Assembly (NCBI GenBank): GCA_024227475.1
Contig: JAAEUI010000335.1
Coordinates: 1 to 64,000 of the forward strand
From: Paracoccaceae bacterium
GTDB taxonomy: Bacteria > Pseudomonadota > Alphaproteobacteria > Rhodobacterales > Rhodobacteraceae
Reading direction: 5' to 3'
DNA: 64,000 bases
In this document: positions 33,599 through 41,354 of the stretch, piece by piece
How positions within the stretch are numbered: position 1 is the stretch's first letter
How the letters are laid out: each line of letters opens with the position of its first letter
Made by a program: the position numbers and the translations under genes
Notes under the pieces: model-generated
Told to the model about the DNA's origin: nothing
The model's input: the letters and a program-made list of their open reading frames with translations, nothing else
Database searches by the model: none

Positions 33599-34504
33599 AT
33601 GACGTCAATGTATATTCAAATTTTAAATGTGATTGCTCCGGTCGCTTTGATGACCCTTGTGGGTTATGTTCTTGCCCGCCGGCAAGTACCGCTGGACGCC
33701 AAGACTCTAAGCTCGCTGGTCCTGTTGGTGGCAACCCCTTCGCTGGTTTTTTCGACGCTGACTTCACTAACGATCGACTTTGCAACGATGTCCAGCATGG
33801 CGCTCGCGGCTGGGCTCAGCGTAGCGGTTGCGGCAGCACTGGGGTTCGTCCTGCTCAAGGTCCTGGGCATGTCCATTCAGACCTTCCTGCCCAGTCTTAT
33901 GATCCCGAATTCCGGAAATATCGGGTTGCCTCTTGTGTCGCTTGCCTTTGGCGATACTGGGCTGGCGCTTGGCGTCTCGTTCTTCTTCGTGATCGCACTA
34001 TTGCAATACACTGTCGGGTTGGCGATCTCGTCGGGACAGTTCCGGATCGGTGATCTGGCACGGCAACCGCTGGTATATGCGGTGGCCTGCGTGATCGTGG
34101 TGACGGCCACTGGGGTCCAGGTGCCCCGGATCGTCGCGTCGACCACTGACCTGTTGGGTGGCATGATGATCCCGGCGATGCTGATTTTTCTCGGCGCGTC
34201 GCTGGCAAGGCTTTCGGTTGCCGATATCCGGCCCGCAGTGGCCATCGCCTTTGCACGGCTGGCGATTGGACTGGTCGCCAGCATTCTGGCCATCAAACTT
34301 CTGTCGTTGTCGGGGGTAGAGGCGGGATGCGTCCTGTTGCTGGCGATGATGCCAGCGGCGATCGTCACCTACGTGTTCGCCGAGCAATATCGCGATGACG
34401 CAAAACAGGTCGCCGGCGCAATCGTGCTCTCGACGCTGGTAACCTTCGCCCTGCTTCCGGCGATACTGTGGGGCGCCTATGTTGTCTCGGGCGTGCAGCT
34501 CTAG
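33599..34504 (+). CDS. AEC family transporter
   Basis: A 301-residue membrane protein with about ten helices and the auxin-efflux-carrier family pattern: VGYVLARRQVPLD near the start, the unwound Asn/Pro-containing LMIPNSGNIGLPLVSLAFG in the middle, and a repeat-like second half with MMIPAMLIFLGASLA. Bacterial AEC proteins move malate, malonate or other organic acids. GGAG precedes the ATG. It stands upstream of a hydroxyacid dehydrogenase and a zinc dehydrogenase on the same strand, separated by 181 bp, so a shared substrate is possible. Confidence 0.87.
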   Translation: MTSMYIQILNVIAPVALMTLVGYVLARRQVPLDAKTLSSLVLLVATPSLVFSTLTSLTIDFATMSSMALAAGLSVAVAAALGFVLLKVLGMSIQTFLPSLMIPNSGNIGLPLVSLAFGDTGLALGVSFFFVIALLQYTVGLAISSGQFRIGDLARQPLVYAVACVIVVTATGVQVPRIVASTTDLLGGMMIPAMLIFLGASLARLSVADIRPAVAIAFARLAIGLVASILAIKLLSLSGVEAGCVLLLAMMPAAIVTYVFAEQYRDDAKQVAGAIVLSTLVTFALLPAILWGAYVVSGVQL

Positions 34505-34685
34505 GGTACAAACCTCGCGATGCCGTTCATGAAATATCCGTATTGAGATAGGCCCATTCGGAACTTTCCCCCGTCGCTGTGGGGTCTTAAAATGCGTTTC
34601 ATCCATCCGGCGGGATAATGATTAGCTAGGCGAAATTGTTTTTTGAAGAATCATGGCCGCAAGAAGCTGAAAAGGGAGATTTCTG

Positions 34686-35666
34686 ATGGGTAAGATACGG
34701 ATTGCGGTGGCCGACAGCCCATTTCCCAACCTCGCCCCAGCAGAGGCGGTGCTGGCGGAACTTGAGGCCGATCTGGTGATGGCCGACGCGCCAACGGTAG
34801 CGGGCATTCTCGCCGTCGCAGCCCGGGCGGATGCACTGATGGTCACCTACGGCAAGATCACTTCCGAAGTGATCGCCGGGTTGAAAAACTGCAAAGTGAT
34901 TGGGCGAATGGGTCTTGGGGTAGACAATATTGACATCGACGCTGCCACCAGCGCAGGAATCGCGGTGGTTTACGTGCCCGATTACTGCGTCGACGAGGTG
35001 TCCGACCATACTATGGCAATGCTGTTGAACATGGTGCGCAAAATCAGTTTTTCTAACCAGCTCGTTCAGTCCGGGCGCTGGGAAATGCCTGCCGTGGCGC
35101 CGTTGTCACGGCTGCGCGGGCGCATCCTGGGTCTCGCTGGATTCGGCCAAATCCCAAGGGCCGTGGCGCCCAAGGCGCAGGCATTCGGGCTGACCGTTAT
35201 CACACATGATCCATTCGTCGATAAGGCGGTCGCGGCTAGTGCTGGTGTCGAAATGGTTGACTTTGAGACATTACTGAACAGTTCGGATTTCCTCTCGGTC
35301 CATGTGCCGATGATGGAACAGACTCGCAGCCTTTTCGGCGCCGACGCATTTTCGCAGATGAAGCCCGGTGCAGTGCTGGTCAATACCGCACGCGGCCCGC
35401 TTGTAGACACTGACGCATTGGCCGCCGCACTGGATGAGGGTCGGCTGGCCGGTGCAGCGCTCGATGTCATGCCAATCGAACCGCCGCCTGCGGGCCATCC
35501 GCTGATCGGTCGCGACAATGTGATTCTCACCCCCCATACGGGTTTCTATTCCGTTGAGGCGCTGGAGGAGTTGCAGATCAAGGCGGCGCGCGGTGTGGCC
35601 GACGTGCTGAGCGGGAAAATGCCCGTCTATCCGATTAATCCCGATGTCCTGGGCGGCACTGCCTGA
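34686..35666 (+). CDS. D-isomer 2-hydroxyacid dehydrogenase (CtBP-like)
   Basis: A 326-residue NAD-dependent dehydrogenase. GLAGFGQIPRAVAPK is the nucleotide loop, with Gly-to-Pro variation at its end; the catalytic Arg lies in NTARGPLVD, Glu in MPIEPPP and His in TPHTGFYS. It is a different subgroup from the enzyme at 1563. GGGAG precedes the ATG. Its stop overlaps the start of the zinc dehydrogenase (ATGA-type), so the two are translationally coupled and probably catalyse consecutive oxidation/reduction steps. Confidence 0.87.
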   Translation: MGKIRIAVADSPFPNLAPAEAVLAELEADLVMADAPTVAGILAVAARADALMVTYGKITSEVIAGLKNCKVIGRMGLGVDNIDIDAATSAGIAVVYVPDYCVDEVSDHTMAMLLNMVRKISFSNQLVQSGRWEMPAVAPLSRLRGRILGLAGFGQIPRAVAPKAQAFGLTVITHDPFVDKAVAASAGVEMVDFETLLNSSDFLSVHVPMMEQTRSLFGADAFSQMKPGAVLVNTARGPLVDTDALAAALDEGRLAGAALDVMPIEPPPAGHPLIGRDNVILTPHTGFYSVEALEELQIKAARGVADVLSGKMPVYPINPDVLGGTA

Positions 35667-36676
35667 TGCGGGCAATGGTTCTCGCCGGGCCGGGCTGGTT
35701 GAAACGGGCCGATATTGAACGACCAGTGCCGGCAGAGAACGAGGTTCTTGTCAGGGTCAGTCATGCGGGTATATGCGGCACCGATCTGGAGATTTTTCGC
35801 GGCGGCATCCCGGTTGCGTATCCCCGTGTCATGGGCCACGAAATGATCGGCCAAGTCGTGCAGACCACTTCCGGCGAACCGGCCACCGGCAACCGCGTAT
35901 TGGTTGATCCGGCATATTACTGCGGCGACTGTTATCAATGCAGGGCTGGGCAGTTCAACCTCTGTCCCTCGGGCGGTCTGATCGGGCGCGACCGCGATGG
36001 CGGGTTCGCCGAATTTCTGGTTGCTCCTACAGGCAACGTCTATGTGCTGCCTGATGAAATCCGCGGCGAGGAGGCACCAGCGATCCAAGTGCTGACCACC
36101 TGCTTTCACGCCCAGCGGCTGGCTGGAATCACGCCGGGTCAACCGGTACTTGTGATCGGGTTGGGGGTGACCGGGCAGCTTCACGTGCAATTGGCCAAAG
36201 CCGCCGGTGCATCACCCGTCATCGGCACAACACGCAGCGCTTGGAAACGCGAACTGGCAGAGACGCTTGGTGCCGATGCGACGTTGGCGCCAAGTGACCG
36301 TCTATCCGAAAACATACGCGAGCTGACTGGCGGGGTTGGTCCGGATCTGGTCATTGAAACCTCTGGCCGTTTGTCGGCATTTTCGCAGGCCGTTGAGTTG
36401 GTCCGCAGCGGCGGGCGAATTATCCCGTTTGGGATTTACACCGAAACCGAGGGCGAGTTGCCGTTCTACCAGCTCTATTTTAAGGAATTGCAGCTTGTGA
36501 ATGCGCGCGCGGCGGTGGGTGCGGACTTTCCACCCAGCATAGAACTTGTGCGGCAGGGCAAGATTCAGCTGACACCCTTGATCAGCCAGGTATTGCCGCT
36601 GGGCGATCTGAACAGGGCGCTCGATGATCTGAACTCCAGCATGGCGCGCACCATGAAAATCATCCTGCAACACTGA
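35666..36676 (+). CDS. zinc-dependent alcohol dehydrogenase (MDR)
   Basis: A 336-residue MDR enzyme. Catalytic zinc ligands are Cys37 (GICGTD) and His58-Glu59 (MGHEMIG); the structural zinc lobe is CGDCYQCRAGQFNLC; the nucleotide loop is VLVIGLGVTGQLHVQ. It resembles sorbitol/threonine-type dehydrogenases. It starts inside the stop of the preceding hydroxyacid dehydrogenase. The end of this pair marks the boundary with the long minus-strand molybdoenzyme region. Confidence 0.88.
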   Translation: MRAMVLAGPGWLKRADIERPVPAENEVLVRVSHAGICGTDLEIFRGGIPVAYPRVMGHEMIGQVVQTTSGEPATGNRVLVDPAYYCGDCYQCRAGQFNLCPSGGLIGRDRDGGFAEFLVAPTGNVYVLPDEIRGEEAPAIQVLTTCFHAQRLAGITPGQPVLVIGLGVTGQLHVQLAKAAGASPVIGTTRSAWKRELAETLGADATLAPSDRLSENIRELTGGVGPDLVIETSGRLSAFSQAVELVRSGGRIIPFGIYTETEGELPFYQLYFKELQLVNARAAVGADFPPSIELVRQGKIQLTPLISQVLPLGDLNRALDDLNSSMARTMKIILQH

Positions 36677-36844
36677 TCCCCATTGAACCGAGGCCACCTT
36701 GAGTGCTGTCAGACAAATTCGAACCAGCCTACGAGTGGACAGTGACGCTGTCCCTTATGGCACACTAAGTTGGCAGCACTCGGAAAGAGCAGCGTTACTG
36801 TTGAGCTTGAAACTTTCGCGTGAGTGAAGGTGACGTTGCTGGTT

Positions 36845-36931
36845 TAAAGGAAACCGTACGGTTAGTTTAACTGCCAGATGGATGATCTTGGGGCTGGATT
36901 TGAAGTGCTTTAATGGTCTGCGTTTTCCCAT
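36845..36931 (-). mobile_element. IS6-family transposase fragment (N-terminal)
   Basis: In the 318-bp gap between convergent genes, the minus strand encodes HFKSSPKIIHLAVKLTVRFPL after a Met-Gly-Lys-Arg start. This resembles the opening of alphaproteobacterial IS6-type transposases, whose N-terminus reads like F-x-S-S-P-E-V-I-R-L-V-x-x-x-Y-V-R-F-P-L-S. The match ends abruptly at the point where the helix-turn-helix should continue, so only a fragment of about 29 codons remains. No terminal repeats were found. The rest of 36677-36994 shows nothing recognisable. Confidence 0.45.
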
Positions 36932-36994
36932 GGGTTGCCACTGGTCTAGTACCCTTCCGGTCATAATTGGTTTCTTTTGACGGCACCTCTTTGC

Positions 36995-39232
36995 TCATTC
37001 CCACTCCTGTACCTCAGCGACATTGCTGTTGTACCTAGCTGGTAGCGGTGGCCGCCAGGGTTCCAAAGCATCCTCAGCCTTTACGACTTTGCAGAGCAGA
37101 GCGCGCAGTTGGTAGGTGCCCATAGCCGGGCAATAGGGTGGATCGATGCTGGTCAAAGTGTTGGCGTTTGAACGCCAGTTGCCGTGATCAGGGCTCTCTT
37201 CCTCCTCTGGGAACCACCAGCCGTGCTGTACGTGGACAACGCGTTTGTCGATGCCGGCAAAGGTTTTGACCTTTTGGCAACATTTACCCCGGATGGTTTC
37301 AATGGACACCCAGTCTCCGTCTTTAACCCCAAGCTCGCCCGCCGTGTCTGGGTGTACTTCGCATGTTGGTTCGGGCCGGCCCTTGCGCAGGCGGGGAAGT
37401 TGGCGGAATTCCGAGTGAAAGAACATCGGGATCCGCGCGCCAGTGATCAGGACAAGCGGATATTCCTTTGCCAGTTCCGGTATGCTTACAGGGCTTTCCG
37501 GGGGCTCCTGATAGTCGGGAAGCGGATCGAGGCCATAGTCTTCGAGAAGCGTGGAATAGAGCTCGATTTTGCCGGTCGGAGTTTTAAATCCGTTCTCCTC
37601 ATATTTTTGCCATCTGAACTCCGGCTGGTAGAAGCCCATTTCCTTGAGATCGTCCCAGCCAAAATCAAGCGTTGCCCGCAACATGGTGTCATAGACTACC
37701 CGCGGGTCTTCCTGACCGTGCTCGGTTTCAAGCCGACGGCATATCTCGGTCATGATGTCCTCGTCCTGCATACATTCACCTATTTGAGCGGTTTTTTGCT
37801 GGGCAAGTATCACGTTCTGGCCATAAAACGGCACGGCGGGCATTGCATCGACCTCAGCCCAGGAGGCTGCCGGCAGGATCAGGTCGGCAAGCTCGGCCGT
37901 CGGTGTGAGGTAGAGATCAGCAACAACCAGATAGTCAAGTGCTGTCAGGGTCTCGTAAACGGCTTTCACGTCGCCGTAGGTCGACAAGGCGTTGTTGCCA
38001 AAGATTAACCCGGTGGTGACTGGATAGGGTTCATGAGAACGGATGGCCTTGAACACCGCGGGAATATGGGCTGAAGGGATTTGTGCGAGTTCGCCGCTCA
38101 GAACCTTGAAATCGTCAAATCCCAAGCGCTTTTTCTGCTGCTTTGTTGGCATTTTGTCAAACAGCTGCGGAAACGGAGGCAGCGGCATCATGCCAAAGGA
38201 CCAACTGCCGGGTTGATCTATGTTGCCGGTGATCGAGGGCAAACACAAAAGGGCGCGCACGGTCTGGAAACAGGCCGGGGTATGCTCAATGGCACAGCCC
38301 CACTCAAGCATCGATGGCTTGGTCGTTGCAAACATCCGTGCGGCCTGACGTATCAGCTCTGCTGGCACCCAGGTGATTGGGGCCGCCCACTCGGGGGTAA
38401 ACGATTTCACGCGTGCAGCCAGTTCGTCAAACCCATGGCACCATTTTGCGACGAATTCCTTGTCCTCCAGCCCCTCCCCGATAATGACGTTGAGCATGGC
38501 GAGCGCCAGCGCATCATCGGTGCCGGGCCTCAGCTGCAACCAGATATCGGCCTGCTTGGCCAGCAGAGTTTCGCGCGGGTCTACCACTATGGTTTTCGGA
38601 TTACCGACCAGTGCTTCCCTGACCCCAAAACCGAGTTCCCCGTCAGGGCCGGAGTAAAGCGGATTGTGGCCCCAGAAGGTGATCAGTTCGGGTTTTGCGT
38701 CTTCGGTGTAGTTACACAGCGGCAGCTGCCCCATGGTGATAATTGAGCCGTGAACGCGCGGGCGAAAGCACTGCGCTGTTCCGGGCTCGCACCAGTTTGG
38801 GGTGCCAATAGCATTGGCAAAGCGTGAGACATAGGGGAAGTGATGGCGACCGGTACCAGTACCAACCCAGATCGATTCCGCTCCGTTCTTTTTGGTGGCT
38901 TCCTTGATCTTGGCCACCATTTCATCATAGGCCTCATCCCATGAAATTCGCTCCCAGCGGCCTTCACCACGGGAACCGACACGGCGCATCGGGTATTTCA
39001 GCCGCCGCGGGTTATAGACTTGCTGAAGACTGGCGGCTCCCAGCGGGCAAAGCTTGCCCTTGTTCATCGGGTTATCCGGATCACCCTTGATCTGGGTAAT
39101 CGTATCGTTTTCGACCGTGATCAGGGCGCCGCAACCGCCATGACACATGCGACAGGCGCTTTTGTAGATGCGGACTTCGCTGTTAGTGCCTTCTTCAGGC
39201 TTTTCGATCTTGTTCATCTGCGACGGTCTCAT
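36995..39232 (-). CDS. [4Fe-4S] molybdenum/tungsten oxidoreductase, acetylene hydratase-like
   Basis: A 745-residue DMSO-reductase-superfamily enzyme with the N-terminal cluster motif Cys27-x2-Cys30-x3-Cys34...Cys61, RWERISWDEAYDE, and the bis-pterin segments WGHNPLYSG and DPRETLLAKQADIWL. A Cys in EPGTAQCFRPRVHG is at the position expected for the metal ligand. The C-terminal third (GKIELYSTLLEDYGLDPLP, PELAKEYPLVLITGAR) follows acetylene hydratase closely in order and length. No Tat signal is seen, so it is cytoplasmic. It is the last gene of the copy-1 transhydroxylase run, two bases after the DoxX-like gene. A reductive or hydration step on a ring or side chain is inferred. Confidence 0.8.
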   Translation of the reverse strand: MRPSQMNKIEKPEEGTNSEVRIYKSACRMCHGGCGALITVENDTITQIKGDPDNPMNKGKLCPLGAASLQQVYNPRRLKYPMRRVGSRGEGRWERISWDEAYDEMVAKIKEATKKNGAESIWVGTGTGRHHFPYVSRFANAIGTPNWCEPGTAQCFRPRVHGSIITMGQLPLCNYTEDAKPELITFWGHNPLYSGPDGELGFGVREALVGNPKTIVVDPRETLLAKQADIWLQLRPGTDDALALAMLNVIIGEGLEDKEFVAKWCHGFDELAARVKSFTPEWAAPITWVPAELIRQAARMFATTKPSMLEWGCAIEHTPACFQTVRALLCLPSITGNIDQPGSWSFGMMPLPPFPQLFDKMPTKQQKKRLGFDDFKVLSGELAQIPSAHIPAVFKAIRSHEPYPVTTGLIFGNNALSTYGDVKAVYETLTALDYLVVADLYLTPTAELADLILPAASWAEVDAMPAVPFYGQNVILAQQKTAQIGECMQDEDIMTEICRRLETEHGQEDPRVVYDTMLRATLDFGWDDLKEMGFYQPEFRWQKYEENGFKTPTGKIELYSTLLEDYGLDPLPDYQEPPESPVSIPELAKEYPLVLITGARIPMFFHSEFRQLPRLRKGRPEPTCEVHPDTAGELGVKDGDWVSIETIRGKCCQKVKTFAGIDKRVVHVQHGWWFPEEEESPDHGNWRSNANTLTSIDPPYCPAMGTYQLRALLCKVVKAEDALEPWRPPLPARYNSNVAEVQEWE

Positions 39233-39234
39233 TC

Positions 39235-39603
39235 TCAGAAGATAATAGCAGCGATTTCCTTGTGGCGAACGGTAATTACTACAAAGAGCACCAGAATCGG
39301 CTGGCAGGGCTCAATCAGGCGCCAGATTTCCCGGTTCCAAAGCAGGGTTGCAAAAGCGACGAGCATGAACGCCAGCAACACAACCGCAGCCAATCCAGCG
39401 AAGGGCGGGATCAGAATTGTGAAAGCGCAAATGATCCATATACAGACCAGAAAGCCGGTCACAATTCCAGGGAGCGGATACCCCCAACCGCGAAACTCTT
39501 CTCTGACACGTTGGTAGTTCTTGACCTTCCTGTAGGCTGATCGCGCGAAAAAGAACGCCAGATAGAGCTGGCAGACCCATGATATCATTTCGATAACCGA
39601 CAT
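39235..39603 (-). CDS. DoxX-like small membrane protein
   Basis: A 122-residue protein with four hydrophobic segments and the DoxX-type pattern FFARSAYRKVKNYQRVREEFRGWGYP between helices 1 and 2. DoxX-family proteins are integral membrane proteins of unclear, often redox-linked function. ATG 39603 is chosen because the longer in-frame reading (to 39702) overlaps the preceding gene and is highly charged. It lies 11 bp after the dehydrogenase stop and 2 bp before the molybdoenzyme start, so it is part of the run. It might link the soluble molybdoenzyme to the membrane, which is inference. Confidence 0.7.
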   Translation of the reverse strand: MSVIEMISWVCQLYLAFFFARSAYRKVKNYQRVREEFRGWGYPLPGIVTGFLVCIWIICAFTILIPPFAGLAAVVLLAFMLVAFATLLWNREIWRLIEPCQPILVLFVVITVRHKEIAAIIF

Positions 39604-39614
39604 CTGTTTCAAGA

Positions 39615-40502
39615 TTACCCGGCTTTGTGAGCTGCCCTGAGCGCGTCGATCAACTCGCTGTCGTTTCTCAGTTCCATACCCTGTTCGACCATCTGTTCCC
39701 ATACCTGCCTGGTGCCGCGACCCAGAACAGATTGGGCGCCAAAACTGTTGATCACTTCGATGCCATAGGAGGTGTCCTTGATGCGATTTTTACCGGTGAA
39801 CATGATCGGGTCATCAATGATGCCTTCGGCCATGTTTTTGGAATGAAGTTTTACATGCGGGCTGCCGGTTGCGCCGTTGGAAAACGCATCTGCAGCCACG
39901 CGCAAGTCGATGCCGGCCGCTTCGCAGGCCAGCAGGCCTTCGGCGGTCGCCGCCACCTGCAGTGCTCCCATGACGTTGTAGATTAGCTTGAAGGTGATGC
40001 CGGAGCCGACTGGACCAAAATGGATCACGGCGGCGCTTATTGCATCAAGCACCGGGCGCATCGCATCGACGTCTTCTTTTGCTCCGCCAGCAAATACTTT
40101 CAGTTTACCGGCATTGGCCAGATCCGGCCGCCCGGCCACCGGGCAATCAAGAAAATTCATGCCCTTGGCGCGCGCCAGCCCGTCAAGCTCGCGTATCCAC
40201 TCAAGCGAGGCTGTAGAAGCCTCAATCGCGTAGGCACCAGGCTTGAAATTGCCCTTAAGCGCACCGTTTTCCCCGTTCCAGCTGCCGCGCGATGCATCAT
40301 CATTAGTCAGGCAGGAAATCACAACCTCAGCGCCCTCTACCGCCTCTATCGGGGTTGCGGCGATCTTTGCGCCCGCGTCCTCCAGCGGTTTGGCTTTGGC
40401 GATTGTGCGATTGTAGGCGGTAACTTTATGACCGCCCTTGAGGTAATTCCTGATCATCGCCGAGCCCATTGCACCGGTGCCTAGGAATGCTATTTTTGCC
40501 AT
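39615..40502 (-). CDS. beta-hydroxyacid dehydrogenase (HIBADH family)
   Basis: A 295-residue NAD(P)-dependent dehydrogenase with AFLGTGAMGSAMIRNYLKGG as nucleotide loop, NFLDCPVAGRPDLANAG as substrate loop and the catalytic Lys in GSGITFKLIYNVMG. GGGAGAAAG precedes the ATG. It is the third family member in the window but the only one in the molybdoenzyme cluster, where it follows the retro-Claisen hydrolase candidate by 43 bp. Oxidation of a 3-hydroxyacid released by ring opening would fit its place. Confidence 0.87.
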   Translation of the reverse strand: MAKIAFLGTGAMGSAMIRNYLKGGHKVTAYNRTIAKAKPLEDAGAKIAATPIEAVEGAEVVISCLTNDDASRGSWNGENGALKGNFKPGAYAIEASTASLEWIRELDGLARAKGMNFLDCPVAGRPDLANAGKLKVFAGGAKEDVDAMRPVLDAISAAVIHFGPVGSGITFKLIYNVMGALQVAATAEGLLACEAAGIDLRVAADAFSNGATGSPHVKLHSKNMAEGIIDDPIMFTGKNRIKDTSYGIEVINSFGAQSVLGRGTRQVWEQMVEQGMELRNDSELIDALRAAHKAG

Positions 40503-40545
40503 GGTCTTTCTCCCTGAATGCTGTCCGTTGTTTTTTTCTTTAACC

Positions 40546-41334
40546 TCAGTCCGGCGGTCGGGTGATGCACAGTCCTTCCAGCGCCAACCCGTAAGGCAGA
40601 AACTCGTTCATCCGCCTTCGCAGATCTTCGGTCAGAAGAATGCGCGAATAACGGCGGTTAAGCTCTGGCTGCTTCATGATTTCAGCAGCAAGTTCGCGCG
40701 CCCGAACAAGCAATTGGTCACGGGGCAGGATTTCGTTGATCAGCCCGTACTCAAGCGCCTGCTCGGCGCCCAATACCTGCCCCGTCAAAAGGAAATAGCG
40801 CCCCCGGTTCAGTCCCATGATCATGGGAAACACGATATGCACCCCGTCTCCGGGCACCAGCCCACCTGAAAAATGCGCTGAATCCTGAAACGAAGCGGTT
40901 TTGGTTGCCAGAACGATATCGCACATCACCGGCAGTTCGGCGTGCCGGGCTGCCGGGCCATTGACAGCCGCGATCATGGGAATATCGATCGCCAGCATGT
41001 TAGCGTGAAGCCGGTTGGCCTCCCAGCCCAGCTCACCCCAGCCGTCCGGGCTCATGTGGTGGTAAGCGCGGTTCGCTTGGGCATCGGGTACGGGGCCGGA
41101 AAATTCGTCACCGGTTCCGGTCATGATGACCACCTGATTGTCGCGATCCCGTCCGATATTGAGGAACGCTTCCTCGAGTTCGGCGTGAGCACGGCGGTTC
41201 CACCTGAGTGGGCCGCCATCGGTTACAAGCGTCATTTCCAGAACGCCGTTCTCGCGGCTGAAATTGATGGTTTCATACTTGTCCTGATAAGACTCAAGCC
41301 GGGTTCTCAGCTTTCTGATTTCATTGGCGTCCAT
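40546..41334 (-). CDS. crotonase-fold beta-diketone hydrolase, 6-oxocamphor hydrolase-like
   Basis: A 262-residue crotonase. Rather than an enoyl-CoA hydratase, it matches 6-oxocamphor hydrolase in order and wording: ENGVLEMTLVTDGG, DNQVVIMTGTG, IPMIAAVNGPAARHAELPVM, TASFQDSAHF, PGDGVHIVFP and NRGRYFLLTGQ. Residues equivalent to the catalytic set His45, His122, His145, Asp154 and Glu244 of that enzyme are present as His50, His131, His154, Asp163 and Glu253. 6-Oxocamphor hydrolase cleaves a C-C bond of a cyclic 1,3-diketone by hydrolysis. AAGGAGG precedes the ATG. It lies 20 bp after the ThDP enzyme in the transhydroxylase run, a natural ring-opening enzyme for a cyclohexane-1,3-dione. Confidence 0.8.
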   Translation of the reverse strand: MDANEIRKLRTRLESYQDKYETINFSRENGVLEMTLVTDGGPLRWNRRAHAELEEAFLNIGRDRDNQVVIMTGTGDEFSGPVPDAQANRAYHHMSPDGWGELGWEANRLHANMLAIDIPMIAAVNGPAARHAELPVMCDIVLATKTASFQDSAHFSGGLVPGDGVHIVFPMIMGLNRGRYFLLTGQVLGAEQALEYGLINEILPRDQLLVRARELAAEIMKQPELNRRYSRILLTEDLRRRMNEFLPYGLALEGLCITRPPD

Positions 41335-41354
41335 ATCGGCCTCCTTTGTCCGCG

